The position numbers were made by a program, and so were the translations under genes. A DNA stretch of 64,000 bases, from contig NZ_BNJJ01000010.1 in the NCBI RefSeq assembly GCF_016587435.1, positions 1 to 64,000 on the forward strand, written 5' to 3'. The number at the start of each line of letters is the position of its first letter. The first letter of the stretch is position 1. The notes under the pieces are model-generated. The model was not told where the DNA came from. It made no database searches and worked only from the letters and a program-made list of their open reading frames with translations. Below are positions 1 through 11,394 of the stretch, one piece after another. The DNA comes from Dictyobacter formicarum (GTDB lineage: Bacteria > Chloroflexota > Ktedonobacteria > Ktedonobacterales > Ktedonobacteraceae).

Positions 1-590
1 ACCGACTGGTCACCACCTTGCTCGACGAAAAGCGCTATCCCGCCAGCGAGCTCATCGAGCTCTATCAGCAACGCTGGGAGGTGGAACTGATGATCCGGGA
101 GCTCAAATGTGTGCTGCATGAGCAGATCAAAGTCTTGCGATCGCAGACCCCGGAAGGAGTCAAACAAGAGATGTATGGGTTGATGCTGGCGCATTACGCG
201 CTACGTTTTTGGATGGTACAAGCCGGGGAGCGGACAGGCCACGATCCTCGGGCCTTGAGTTGTGTGAACGCCTTTGAGCACCTGCGCCGCCGCATCGAGC
301 GGGTCGCGACCCGGAGTCTGGAAGACCGAGAGCTCATTCTCACACGGATGGTGCAAGCGATTGGCGACCATGTCTTGCCTCCCCCGCGTTTGCGCAGCAA
401 TCGGCGGGAAATCAAGCAAGTTTACCACAAACACAAACCCAAAAAGCGAGGGACGCCAGCGCCCCGGCCATTTGAGAAGACGGACACCTATCTCACGTTT
501 GTGGTTCCTGTTGTTCGAGACTTGGCTGAACAACAGGAATCCGCACAACGATCCAAGGTGCCATCCAAACCACATCCCAAAAGTGCTTAA
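1..590 (+). CDS. IS4-type transposase, C-terminal part (5' end outside window)
   Basis: The reading frame is open from the first bases, so the N-terminus lies upstream of the window. What is visible is the last third of a DDE transposase. It carries the IS4 signature helix YQQRWEVELMIRELK, whose Glu is the third catalytic acid of the YREK-type motif, followed by a helical tail (QTPEGVKQEMYGLMLAHYAL) and a basic, Lys/Arg-rich end around residues 130-150. A family of hairpin repeats starts directly after the stop. The function, cut-and-paste transposition in the cytoplasm, is family knowledge. Whether this copy is complete cannot be judged from the window. Confidence 0.85.
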   Translation, partial: RLVTTLLDEKRYPASELIELYQQRWEVELMIRELKCVLHEQIKVLRSQTPEGVKQEMYGLMLAHYALRFWMVQAGERTGHDPRALSCVNAFEHLRRRIERVATRSLEDRELILTRMVQAIGDHVLPPPRLRSNRREIKQVYHKHKPKKRGTPAPRPFEKTDTYLTFVVPVVRDLAEQQESAQRSKVPSKPHPKSA

Positions 591-600
591 GTTGAAAGTA

Positions 601-720
601 TTGGGCCTTGCGCCCGATTTCTCCTCCACGCACGAACACCTTCCCTCGTAGGTTCGGGCCTTGCGCCCGATTTTTTGCTCAAGCATGAAAAGGTTCAAGA
701 GACGATGTCATGTTTCCGCT
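601..720. repeat. Two CTTGC-loop hairpins and a shared 24-bp terminus
   Basis: Two copies of the dispersed hairpin lie at 602-617 and 654-670: a GGGC stem, a CTTGC loop and a GCCC stem. The second is preceded by TAGGT and followed by a T-tract. The bases at about 697-720 are identical to 25430-25453, the outer end of a MITE-like element, so this is probably a second, partial copy of that element. The T-tract after the second hairpin could also end transcription of the transposase. Confidence 0.7.
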
Positions 721-1393
721 CATCAGTAGTGGCCGGGGTGTATAAAATCTTAATGGCGATCATGGATGCGGCCATCCAGCCGATGAACGTTGCAAGCCGT
801 AAGGTTCGCGCCATAAATGCTGCATTAGTAAAACCCGTAAAAAAAATGAATAGAATAAGCACGGCGCTCGCCAGGCAATAGAAAGCCCACCAACGCTGTT
901 TCCATGCCAGGAATAGCCGAACGAATACTGCTAGCGCTGCCGCAAGCATAACGAAGACAAAGAGGCCGCCAAGGGCATGGATTGCACCGTGCCAGGAAGG
1001 GTGTGTTGCTGCCGTAACTCCAGGCGGAAACCCATTGGAGGGGTCGGTTCTAAAGACACTGACCAAAATAAGGCCGAGTCCATATGCACCGATCAAGATT
1101 GGCCCCCATGTTCCGGCCCTTCCGGGGTGTAATCGCCTCCAGAGGCCAACGGCATAGAGCAGATTCAGCACGCCAGCCAGTGCAAAGTTCACAATCTGAA
1201 CCCATCCCCAGTCACCAAGCGAGAGGAGGCTAAGCGGTTCGAGTCGCGGGTCGAAACCAGGACGGGTGTAGTCTTGAATGAGCACGATAAAGAGAAACAA
1301 TGGACCGGCGATGGCTCCGCAGAGCAGCAATATCCTCGTTAGCGACGCTGCCCCTGGTTGCGTACTTTCTCTTTCTGTAGCCATTGTAGTCAT
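695..1393 (-). CDS. DUF998-family integral membrane protein
   Basis: A 232-residue polytopic membrane protein with about six hydrophobic segments (for example LLLCGAIAGPLFLFIVLI near the N-terminus). It has the DUF998 pattern: an early Pro/Ser-Leu-Leu segment (LEPLSLLSLGDWGWVQI), a central FRTDP, and WHGAIHALGG in the middle. The start at 1393 was chosen because a perfect AGGAGG sits 7 bases upstream; a longer reading would run far into the upstream regulator gene. It follows the TetR gene by 77 bases on the same strand, so the pair is probably one transcript and this protein the regulator's effector or target. DUF998 proteins have no established biochemical role. Confidence 0.8.
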   Translation of the reverse strand: MTTMATERESTQPGAASLTRILLLCGAIAGPLFLFIVLIQDYTRPGFDPRLEPLSLLSLGDWGWVQIVNFALAGVLNLLYAVGLWRRLHPGRAGTWGPILIGAYGLGLILVSVFRTDPSNGFPPGVTAATHPSWHGAIHALGGLFVFVMLAAALAVFVRLFLAWKQRWWAFYCLASAVLILFIFFTGFTNAAFMARTLRLATFIGWMAASMIAIKILYTPATTDERKHDIVS

Positions 1394-1470
1394 AGGTGTT
1401 CCTCCTGAACTATGAACATAGAACACAGAGTTTGTGCGGCCCCATGCCGTCTCAGCGTTGGCTGACTGTG

Positions 1471-2121
1471 TCATCCATTGATAGGTTGTAGCAGTTGGTC
1501 GATCAAAAGAGTACTCAACCAGGTTTCGTAGCGTGCTGTGGACCAGCGTTGTTCTACTACCAGCAGGCGGTACATGTCGTAGCTGGTCAGCGACCACAGA
1601 ACATCCAGGGCCTCTTCTGATGTCAGACCTGTGCGTAGTGCGTTACGCTTGTGCAGATCTGTAATCAAATAGGATTGGCGTCCTCGACGTCGCGTCTCGA
1701 TGTGGCGTGCCAGTTCTGCCAGTTCGGCGGCTACAACACCTGCCGTGCGCAGCAATTCAAATTCCTGCATCAGGGATTCATAGACGCTCCTGGAAATCGT
1801 AACCACCAGCTCGACGCGCTGTCTCGGATCTTCGATAGTGCGCAACCGGGTGAGTAGTTGCTGTATCGGCTCATCAAACGCTTCTGGCCGCACAAGTTCA
1901 GCGAGCAGTTCCCGCTTAGAGCCGATGACCGCCGTCACCGTTTTTGGCGAGACTTCAGCTGCCTCCGCGATAGCCTCAATGGTCATCCCCGCATAGCCCT
2001 GACGGGCCAGTAAACTGCGGGCTGTCCCCAGGATGCGCTGCCGCGTCTCCTCAGCCTGGCGTTGACGCATCGGCGAACGATATGAGCGCTTTTCTTCCTT
2101 TGATCTCGTTGATTGTTTCAT
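1471..2121 (-). CDS. TetR/AcrR-family transcriptional regulator
   Basis: A 216-residue protein. The N-terminal TetR helix-turn-helix is clear: TRQRILGTARSLLARQGY, then MTIEAIAEAAEVSPKTV and the recognition-helix end VIGSKRELLAELV. A helical ligand-binding domain follows. The ATG at 2121 is preferred: an upstream TTG at 2157 lies inside the promoter -35 box and cannot be transcribed from it. The gene heads a likely operon with the DUF998 membrane gene. The predicted transcription start is almost at the ATG, so the mRNA may be leaderless. The ligand is not predictable. Confidence 0.85.
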   Translation of the reverse strand: MKQSTRSKEEKRSYRSPMRQRQAEETRQRILGTARSLLARQGYAGMTIEAIAEAAEVSPKTVTAVIGSKRELLAELVRPEAFDEPIQQLLTRLRTIEDPRQRVELVVTISRSVYESLMQEFELLRTAGVVAAELAELARHIETRRRGRQSYLITDLHKRNALRTGLTSEEALDVLWSLTSYDMYRLLVVEQRWSTARYETWLSTLLIDQLLQPING

Positions 2122-2157
2122 AAACGGAGTATAATCTATTAAATAGGTGCTTGTCAA
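2122..2157 (-). promoter_or_regulatory. Consensus promoter of the TetR-DUF998 unit (leaderless)
   Basis: Read on the minus strand: TTGACA (2152-2157), 17 bases, TTATAC (2129-2134). Transcription should begin about 7 bases further on, at about 2122, immediately before the ATG at 2121. No Shine-Dalgarno sequence is present. The spacer carries CACCTATTTAATAG, which overlaps any autoregulatory operator. Confidence 0.7.
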
Positions 2158-2245
2158 TTGAATAGCAGTATACCTATTGAAATTGTGAAAAATCTCACCT
2201 CGAGATCTCGATAAATACAGCGCTTTAGCGCGGTAAAATACGTGT

Positions 2246-2611
2246 TTAAGAAACGTGTGCCGGGTCGGTATCGGGGTGATGACATTTTTTGTCTTGTTGG
2301 GCGCAGTACCATCCGCCCCAGGTAGCTAGCTGGAGTATGACGGGCTCCAGGCTGCGTCCGAGCTCGGTGAGGGAATATTCGACTTTGGGAGGTACCTGCG
2401 CATAGACTTCTCGGTGGAGTATTCCTGCCTGCTCTAGTTCGCGCAACTGCATGGTGAGCATTTGCTGGGTGACATCGGGCATGAGCCGCCGTAATTCGCC
2501 GAAGCGCCTGGTTGCACTGAGCAAATACCAGACAATGAGAGGTTTCCATTTTCCTCCCACGATCGAGAGAGTTACTTCGACCGGGCAGACGATGCTCTGT
2601 AATTGCTTCAT
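2246..2611 (-). CDS. HxlR-family winged-helix regulator
   Basis: A 121-residue protein covering the whole HxlR domain. It opens with Cys9-Pro-Val (CPVEVTLSIVGGKWKPLIVWYL), where the Cys is the residue often used for redox or aldehyde sensing. Then come the winged-helix parts FGELRRLMPDVTQQMLTMQL, LEQAGILHREVY and PPKVEYSLTELG. The ATG is preceded by AGGAAAAGG. The gene is divergent from the methyltransferase gene at 2813, a typical arrangement in which HxlR regulates its neighbour. About 200 bases separate them. Confidence 0.9.
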   Translation of the reverse strand: MKQLQSIVCPVEVTLSIVGGKWKPLIVWYLLSATRRFGELRRLMPDVTQQMLTMQLRELEQAGILHREVYAQVPPKVEYSLTELGRSLEPVILQLATWGGWYCAQQDKKCHHPDTDPAHVS

Positions 2612-2812
2612 GTGGCCTTTTCCTCAATAGTATGATTTTTATGACTATGTCAGTAAAATTTGCGTACTTGTTTTCTTCACATATACTATGTTAAATTCAT
2701 TGTAACAAGTTATATGCGCTCCTGCAAGACACTATCAATCTGTTTGATCATTAGCAGGCTCTTCACGCTTCTGGTTGGAGAGCCATAGTGAAGGAAATGA
2801 AAATTTAATAGT

Positions 2813-3469
2813 ATGGATACTAATACGAAGCCAACCGACCGCCGGTCGGTCAATCCCGCCGTACGTCGTCCTTTCGATTCGCCTGCGACCTGGTTCGAGG
2901 CTGTCTATACACATGCTGGAGACGATATCAACAATGTGCCCTGGGCCAGGCAGACCAACAATCCGCTGTTGATGCCCTGGTTAGAGCAGCAGTTGCGCGT
3001 CCACCAGCGTACGCTGGTCGTTGGGTGTGGTCTGGGTGATGATGCGGAGATGCTGGCCCGGCGGGATCTCCAGGTGACGGCCTTCGACATTTCGCCGCGC
3101 GCCATTGCCTGGTGTCGCCAGCGTTTCCCCTCATCCGCCGTTGATTACCAGGTGGCCGATCTCTTTCAACTGCCCGCCACTTTTCGGCAGGCTTTTGACC
3201 TCGTCTTTGATGCCCTCACGATTCAATCGATTCCGCCACACATGCACGCGGATGCCATCGCGGCCATCGCTGAGTGCGTCGCGCCCGGTGGCACACTGCT
3301 GATCATCTGCTATGGTCGTCAGCCGGACGAGCCGACTGATGGCCCTCCCTGGTACCTGGCGCGCACTGAGCTTGACCAGTTCCTCCAGCATGGCCTCCAG
3401 GAGGTCCATTTCGAGGAACACATGATGTCAGGCGTACGGCGTTTCCTTGTAGAGTACAGCAGGCTATAG
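2813..3469 (+). CDS. Class I SAM-dependent methyltransferase
   Basis: 218 residues. Motif I, VVGCGLGDD, is at about residues 69-77. The acidic ribose-binding position follows in VTAFDIS, then DLVFDALTIQSI (motif IV region) and APGGTLLIICYG (post-II strand). The N-terminal stretch WFEAVYTHAGDDINNVPW resembles thiopurine or small-molecule methyltransferases, not DNA or protein MTases. Substrate unknown. The ribosome site is weak (GAAGGAAATG, distant). It is divergent from HxlR, so it may respond to a toxic small molecule. Confidence 0.8.
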   Translation: MDTNTKPTDRRSVNPAVRRPFDSPATWFEAVYTHAGDDINNVPWARQTNNPLLMPWLEQQLRVHQRTLVVGCGLGDDAEMLARRDLQVTAFDISPRAIAWCRQRFPSSAVDYQVADLFQLPATFRQAFDLVFDALTIQSIPPHMHADAIAAIAECVAPGGTLLIICYGRQPDEPTDGPPWYLARTELDQFLQHGLQEVHFEEHMMSGVRRFLVEYSRL

Positions 3470-3485
3470 GTGCGTCCCTTGCGGA

Positions 3486-3873
3486 AAATGTATTTCATTT
3501 ATAAATGCAATATATAGGCAAAAGCACCAAAAAAGAAACACGATGCATAGGTTCGGAGCTTGCCTCCGATTAGCCCCACCGTTTGTGGGCCCTGTATCAC
3601 AGAGTTGAGGTCCCTTTTTGCCCATCACCTTGGCCCACGTGGTGCCCAAAAGAAACCTTCGCTTTTGGGCACCGTGTCACGCCACGAGCGGCCGAACGAC
3701 GAACGAGCATGCCGGGGGCATGACGAGCATGCCGGGGGCATGATCATAACACAGGGTCGCCACGCTGCGGCGGGCGGCAAGCTGGGGCAAGGAGATGATG
3801 TTCCCAACATCCTCGCCAGCACCTATGGGTTTCGTGTTTCTTTTTGCATAAATGAAATGTATTGGGGCTTGTT
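3486..3873. mobile_element. MITE-like element, copy A1 (about 390 bp)
   Basis: The ends are inverted repeats: AATGTATTTCATTTAT at the left pairs with ATAAATGAAATGTATT at the right. Inside the left end sits the CTTGC-loop hairpin (3553-3569), and the right end holds CACCTATGGGTTTCGTGTTTC. The interior matches copy A2 at 16720-17010, including GCCCCACCGTTTGTGG and GGTGCCCAAAAG. A 20-bp unit is exactly duplicated in tandem at 3703-3722 and 3723-3742. No convincing protein is encoded, so this is probably a non-autonomous transposable element. Confidence 0.75.
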
Positions 3874-3916
3874 GTCGATTAAAATGCATATCGCGCTTAA
3901 AAGGGGATAAATCATT

Positions 3917-4363
3917 ATGAAGGTAGTTCACATCATCTCGTTGATTGGGCGGCTGGCCCTGATGGCCGCTATGGTGCTTGGTCTGATGATATGGATAATG
4001 CAGATCAGCGTGATCAGTGTACATGTGAATAGCATGGTTGAGATAATCTTTCGCGATGTTCACCAGTTGCTTGGTGCCATAGGCGCCATCTTATTGCTCG
4101 CGCTGGGGGCGGTAGTAATTTTCAGTCCCGGGACCCGGTGGCTGGCCGCTGCTGGCATACTCTATGCGTTCATTTTTCCAGCGTTTGGGTTGGTGCAAGC
4201 GTCAATCTTTGTGGGCAATCTGCACTGGCTGGTTCAGATAGTGCACCTGCTGCTGGGAATCGGAGCGATGTACCTGGCAAGAGAGATTGAGAGGCGCCAC
4301 ATACGTCGCGGACGAGAAGTGGCAAGCGGCGCTGCGCCCGCCAGAGAAGCCGCATCCTTTTGA
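3917..4363 (+). CDS. Small four-helix membrane protein, function unknown
   Basis: 148 residues with four hydrophobic helices (about 5-28, 48-68, 75-95, 103-121) and a strongly basic cytoplasmic tail with ERRHIRRGR. Conserved-looking His residues sit at helix edges (VHQLLGAIG, LHWLVQIVHLLLG), as in small b-type-heme-like or DUF6220-type proteins, but no family can be assigned with certainty. AAGGGGA lies upstream of the ATG. It stands alone between the MITE and a shared terminator. Confidence 0.7.
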   Translation: MKVVHIISLIGRLALMAAMVLGLMIWIMQISVISVHVNSMVEIIFRDVHQLLGAIGAILLLALGAVVIFSPGTRWLAAAGILYAFIFPAFGLVQASIFVGNLHWLVQIVHLLLGIGAMYLAREIERRHIRRGREVASGAAPAREAASF

Positions 4364-4419
4364 CAAAAACGTAGGGCGGACGCGCTAGCGCTGTGGTTGT
4401 GAAAATTGGGATGTTAGGG

Positions 4420-4451
4420 AAGCTTCCCGCGCGGAAACGCACGGGAAGCTT
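4420..4451. terminator. Bidirectional hairpin terminator
   Basis: Perfect 10-bp arms, AAGCTTCCCG (4420-4429) and CGGGAAGCTT (4442-4451), lie between two convergent genes, the small membrane protein (plus) and the amylase-type enzyme (minus). A short T-run follows on the plus side only. Confidence 0.65.
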
Positions 4452-4470
4452 TGTTAGATGAGGAGAACGT

Positions 4471-6812
<2,342 letters not shown>

Positions 6813-7838
6813 ATGCGTAAATCTCCGAGGATTCTAGAGGAACAGCTTCGAGCCTGTTTGCACGACCAGTATAATCTGAACCCCGTCACACTTGAATTTC
6901 TTCCTCTGGGACATGATTATGACGCCGGGGTGTATCGTGCAGTGAGCGAGCAGGGAACGGGCTATTTGCTCAAAGCCACGTCGAGACCGCACTACGAACC
7001 ACGGTATCTGGTTCCTCGCTATCTCTACGATCAAGAGATCACATCCGTCGTGGCTCCCATTCCTACCAGAAGCGCTGCTTTGTGGACCGTGCTCTCGGAT
7101 TGGACCGTGATCCTGTACCCCTTTCACGAGGGAGATAGCAGCTTGACGGGGATGACGGACGAGCAGTGGAGGGAGGTGGGAACCATCTTCCAACGGATCC
7201 ACCAGGTCATGCTGCCACCTGTCGGCTTTGAGTCACTGCGCAAGGAGAGCTTTGATCCCAGCGGGTATACCCGATGGGTACGGACCTTTGAGGCACAACA
7301 CGTCCAGGAGTCGAGCCGTGGAAGTGCCTCTCAGCGGGCTCTTCGCTCTTCTTGGATAGCGCATCAATCCATGATCCACACGGTGCTGACCTCGCTGGAA
7401 AAGCTGGCAGAGGTGCTGCGGTCGCGAACCTTGCCCTTCGTCATCTGTCACGGCGACCTGCACGCAAGAAATATGATCCGTGATCGAGCGGGCCGGGTGT
7501 TTGTGATCGATTGGGATGAGGTGATGCTGGTACCCAAAGAGCGCGATTTCATTTTTGTCAGGAACCCACACGCCGCTGCGTTTTTTCAGGGGTACGGACA
7601 GGTGGAGATCGATTGGATGGCGCTCACCTACTTCCTCTGGGAGCGGGTCGTGCAAGATCTGATTGAGTGTGCCCACAACGTGTGTTTCAGGGACGATTGG
7701 GGAGAAGAAAGTCGGATGGAGGCCCTCCAGTTGCTTGATGTGATCCTGGCGAAGGACAACGTCCACATCGAGGCTGCTTATCGAGCTTCGGCTCATCTTC
7801 CAACAGACCTCACCGTTCACGCCAGCAAGAGCTCTTAA
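6813..7838 (+). CDS. APH-type phosphotransferase (aminoglycoside/choline kinase fold)
   Basis: 341 residues with the APH kinase core. The catalytic loop FVICHGDLHARNM contains the base Asp and metal-binding Asn, and the metal-site Asp is in VFVIDWDEVMLVPKERD. The N-lobe has GYLLKATSR, with the ATP-binding Lys. The spacing and DWDE...P.ERD pattern resemble spectinomycin phosphotransferase (APH(9)) relatives, but homoserine or other small-molecule kinases share it. Resistance is therefore possible, not shown. It is a single gene; a strong hairpin follows at 7968. Confidence 0.8.
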   Translation: MRKSPRILEEQLRACLHDQYNLNPVTLEFLPLGHDYDAGVYRAVSEQGTGYLLKATSRPHYEPRYLVPRYLYDQEITSVVAPIPTRSAALWTVLSDWTVILYPFHEGDSSLTGMTDEQWREVGTIFQRIHQVMLPPVGFESLRKESFDPSGYTRWVRTFEAQHVQESSRGSASQRALRSSWIAHQSMIHTVLTSLEKLAEVLRSRTLPFVICHGDLHARNMIRDRAGRVFVIDWDEVMLVPKERDFIFVRNPHAAAFFQGYGQVEIDWMALTYFLWERVVQDLIECAHNVCFRDDWGEESRMEALQLLDVILAKDNVHIEAAYRASAHLPTDLTVHASKSS

Positions 7839-7967
7839 AGAGGAATCAACAGAGAATTGGCTGAACGAAGGCTACCTGATGCGCAAGGGATGCTAACAAC
7901 ATGTGTCAAGCATCCTTCTGGTCGATTTCATTGCGTGTTTTGTGGGAAGGGTTATAGAGAAGAAAGA

Positions 7968-7997
7968 GGGCCCCGGCTCAACGTTGAGTCGGGGCCC
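7968..7997. terminator. Hairpin terminator between convergent genes
   Basis: A 30-base near-perfect palindrome (arms start GGGCCCCG, one G/T mismatch) lies between the phosphotransferase (plus) and the propeller protein (minus). On the minus strand it is followed by CTCTTTCTTCTC, so it mainly ends the minus-strand gene. Confidence 0.65.
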
Positions 7998-8025
7998 GAT
8001 GAGTATTGTGGTGCCAGGTGCCGGG

Positions 8026-10818
8026 TTAGAGGTCGAGGCGCCAGGCGCCGCGACCATGGGTGGCGGCGTAGAGGACTCGGCCGGAATCGGAAATGGTCAG
8101 GCTGTAGACAGCGACGATCGGCAGACCGTTAGCCGCCGGGCGCCAGTGGTTGTGACCGGATTTCAGGCGGCCAACACCAAAGTCGGTGGCGACATACAGG
8201 TCACCGGTGACGCTGTCGTACGCTACACCTGTGATGGGCTGATCGCCCAGGTCATAGCTGATATCCTTCCACGTCGCGGTTTTGGTGGTTGGATTGTAGT
8301 GTACGTCGAAGACGTGACCGGTCGTCGTGGGCGTATAGGCATTGTAACCGGAATAGGTTACATAGGCATGATATTTATCCTTGGGATCAACGGCGATGCC
8401 ACTGATAAAGCGAGTGGGCTGTGCTGACGTATCCAGACGGGTAAAGGCCACCGCACTGGCAGCGTCATTCGCATTCAAGGAAATGAACAGACGTCCACGG
8501 CGGGTCGCGGTCCACATGGTCTGGTTATCGCTGGGCGCGCGCGTAATGGCAACCACATAGCTACCGGACTTATCGGTCCCATAGGTGGAGTTCACCAGGT
8601 TGTTGCCTATCGGCACCCAGTCGCCACAGGTGACTGTAAAGTCGCCGGTATACTCGTTACAGTGCTTATCCAGGTAAGCCTGCGGACCACCACTGTCCTG
8701 AGTGCGCCAGACATGTTCCATGCCAACAAACATGGTCTGACTGATCTTGGGATCGCCAATCAGCGGCACATAGAAGGAGGCAGCCTCGTTACTGGTGATC
8801 AGCGGATCACCCCACCAATCCCAGCCTGAGGGATCGTTCTTCTTAAAGTTGACATCACCCTGTGGGCCATAGTAGGTATGCATACGAATATTGGGATTGC
8901 CTGCATCGATCACGGACTGACCCCCATCGCCGCCGACGTTCTGCGTCCAGGTCATAGGATCGGAGGTGGTGTTGAAGGTACCGTTATCCTGAGTGCCACC
9001 AATCACATCGTGTTTGGGATCCTGTGGATTGATTGTCAGGCTCTGGAACTGGATTGTTCCCAGGCCATTGTTCAGGCTGAAGATGCGAGTTGGGATGGCC
9101 TTGAGCCACATCTGACAATCTATCAGGTTGGCGCCGGTCAGGCCACGGCTGGCACATTCGCTGCTGGCGTCGGCAAACTGGCCGCTGGTGCGGACCAGGC
9201 CGCCATCAGAGCCCAGGAAGGCGATGTCGGGATTGTTAGGATCAAAGGCGATCGCATGCTGATCCGGGTGCATGCCCAGTGGTGGTGACTGGGTGTTGTC
9301 GTTGGTCATATCGGTGAAGCTCGCGCCGGCGTTGGTTGAACGCTGGACCGCGCGACCATTGGAAGGCGCGCCAGTCGGAGTGATTTCACCATACTGGAAC
9401 TGACCACCGATCCAGACATCATCGGGACGTCCTGGAGGTGAGGCGACCGGCATATCATAGGAACACTGGCCGCTACAATAATCGTAGGAAGCGAAGCCAG
9501 GTGTGCCAGGTACCGGATTGGACAGCTTGATCCAGCCAGGATTGCTCGTGCCATTGGTCAGGGTCGCGGCCGGGACATTGGCGTTATCGACACGGTAGAA
9601 ATCCGCTGGAGAAGCGCCAGTATCGCCGACATAGATGCGCAGTTTCTGGCCCATCGGAGCCAGAGAGAACTCAGTGCGTGCGCTTAAGCTATTCGCTACG
9701 GTGCCGCCGCCCGCTGAAGCAAAAATCTGCTCAAACGAACCATTGGCCGAGCGATAGACGCCATAATCAAACACCGAGAAGTAGACCTGTGGGGCAACGC
9801 CAGCCGGCAGGCCGGTGCTGCTGAATTGGATCTTGCTCACGCCGCCACGGAAGAAGTCGCTGCCATTCGGGCTATTTGGATTGACTACATCTGATTCTTT
9901 GCTGAAGACCAGCGAGAAGGTGAGACCACCATCCTTAGATTCGTACAGACCAATCACAGGAGCGCCGGGAGGAGAGTAGCGACCACCATTCGAAGCTGAT
10001 GATCCGTGACGGGCAACATCGGTTCCGATATAGATATGGTTCGCGTTGGTAGGATCGATCGCCACCGAGCCGATCGAACGATCCTTGGCGGCCGGGAAGC
10101 TACCAGGCACCAGCTGCCAGTGCTCACCAAAGTCAGTGGATTTGTACAGACCGACACCGGCCTCGGAGTCGCTGGAACCATTTTCCTCGCCCGTACCAGC
10201 GTAGATCGTCCGACCACTTTGATCATTGGGATCCAGGGCCAGCGAGCCGATAGCATTGGAGCGAATGCCATTGTTGACCGACTTCCAGGTCGGTTTGGCG
10301 GCCAGAGCGTTGTCTGTACGCCAGATGCCGCCGCCCGCAGCGCCCAGCCAGATGCGGCAGACCGTGGCATTACAATCGTTGGCGACCACAATCGCCGTCA
10401 CACGACCAGAAACCGTCGTTGGGTGACCTGTATAGGTCGCCTGGCTTACCGCCTCGGGATCCGAAGGACCGGCAAACTGCCAGGAACGGCCGCGGCGATC
10501 GGGCGAATCAACCGGGACCGGATGGGTTGCGAGCGCCTGGTTAGCGTTGTAGGCATTGTTAACCTGCGTTGCATCAATAAACTTGTGTGGATAGGCACGA
10601 TCATCGTACGCCTGCTGTGCCAGCGCAGCCCCTTCGGTCCCCGGCTGCGCATTATCGTCATACAGAAAATCGTCATGATTGGTATACAGAAAGTGATTAA
10701 AGTTCGGCTGAATGGGGTAGGCAGCCGCCGATGGAATCAGAAAGGCCGAGATCCCCAGCATTGCCACAGCACAAATGCCAAAGATACTATACCGGCGTAA
10801 TAGAGAGGAACGAGCCAT
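8026..10818 (-). CDS. Secreted BNR/beta-propeller repeat protein
   Basis: About 930 residues. A signal peptide has a basic SLLRR, a hydrophobic core and cleavage near PSAAA. The body repeats the BNR/sialidase-type blade motif, for example GIWRTDN, GLYKSTDFGEHW, GLYESKDGGLTF, GLVRTSG and GTQDNGTF, with regular S/T-x-D-x-G-x-x-W/F Asp-box spacing. This means a multi-bladed beta-propeller, as in Vps10/exo-alpha-sialidase-like and YCF48-like proteins. A catalytic sialidase Arg triad was not recognised, so it more likely binds cell-wall or polysaccharide ligands. Two ATGs are possible. At 10827 the GGAGG is only 2 bases away; at 10818 it is 11 away, so 10818 is favoured. Confidence 0.8.
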   Translation of the reverse strand: MARSSLLRRYSIFGICAVAMLGISAFLIPSAAAYPIQPNFNHFLYTNHDDFLYDDNAQPGTEGAALAQQAYDDRAYPHKFIDATQVNNAYNANQALATHPVPVDSPDRRGRSWQFAGPSDPEAVSQATYTGHPTTVSGRVTAIVVANDCNATVCRIWLGAAGGGIWRTDNALAAKPTWKSVNNGIRSNAIGSLALDPNDQSGRTIYAGTGEENGSSDSEAGVGLYKSTDFGEHWQLVPGSFPAAKDRSIGSVAIDPTNANHIYIGTDVARHGSSASNGGRYSPPGAPVIGLYESKDGGLTFSLVFSKESDVVNPNSPNGSDFFRGGVSKIQFSSTGLPAGVAPQVYFSVFDYGVYRSANGSFEQIFASAGGGTVANSLSARTEFSLAPMGQKLRIYVGDTGASPADFYRVDNANVPAATLTNGTSNPGWIKLSNPVPGTPGFASYDYCSGQCSYDMPVASPPGRPDDVWIGGQFQYGEITPTGAPSNGRAVQRSTNAGASFTDMTNDNTQSPPLGMHPDQHAIAFDPNNPDIAFLGSDGGLVRTSGQFADASSECASRGLTGANLIDCQMWLKAIPTRIFSLNNGLGTIQFQSLTINPQDPKHDVIGGTQDNGTFNTTSDPMTWTQNVGGDGGQSVIDAGNPNIRMHTYYGPQGDVNFKKNDPSGWDWWGDPLITSNEAASFYVPLIGDPKISQTMFVGMEHVWRTQDSGGPQAYLDKHCNEYTGDFTVTCGDWVPIGNNLVNSTYGTDKSGSYVVAITRAPSDNQTMWTATRRGRLFISLNANDAASAVAFTRLDTSAQPTRFISGIAVDPKDKYHAYVTYSGYNAYTPTTTGHVFDVHYNPTTKTATWKDISYDLGDQPITGVAYDSVTGDLYVATDFGVGRLKSGHNHWRPAANGLPIVAVYSLTISDSGRVLYAATHGRGAWRLDL

Positions 10819-11394
10819 GCGAGTCATAACCTCCGTGTTTTCGTTTCCGAACCTGCGGTTTGAAAATGGAGGGGATAGATATTGCTGTGCGCCGGCATAT
10901 TTCTAAATAACCGCTATTACCTGATGTCTCTGCCATGCTTGGCGAACACAGGCAGACAGGTCAAGTATATATTGATTATTATCTATTGATCTGACACAGA
11001 AACTAACATGATTACAAGGAGATGTACGCATGTCAGCTTATAATTTGAAAAACGCGCGTCACAAAAACTAATCATAGAGTGACTGATGCTATCCCCCGAC
11101 GCATCAATCGGTAAGGGAAGCGCGACAGCAACAATGGTAAGGGTGCCCCTGGCACAAAGCACCGTAAATACTCACGCGTCTCTAAGCATACATTGTTAAT
11201 TCATAAAAGTCAATATAATCACGAATTGTCAATAGAATTTCCCTACTCCAAAGGATATACGATTATGTAACTTTTGCTAATTTGCTACCTTTTTTGGTCG
11301 TCAACGAAGATCATTTATGTTCTGTATGGGTAAACCAAAGCACAAATATGGACATAAATCATTGTCAATATGGTGAAGTGGAAAAAATGCACAT
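10819..11394. other. Non-coding region upstream of the propeller gene
   Basis: 576 AT-rich bases. No believable gene was seen. It must contain the promoter of the minus-strand propeller gene, but no clear consensus -35/-10 pair could be fixed. Confidence 0.4.

Noticed and set aside
10006..10800. Long plus-strand open frame (264 codons) inside the propeller gene
   Set aside because: It is antisense to a protein with clear signal peptide and BNR repeats and has no family features; it is a composition shadow.
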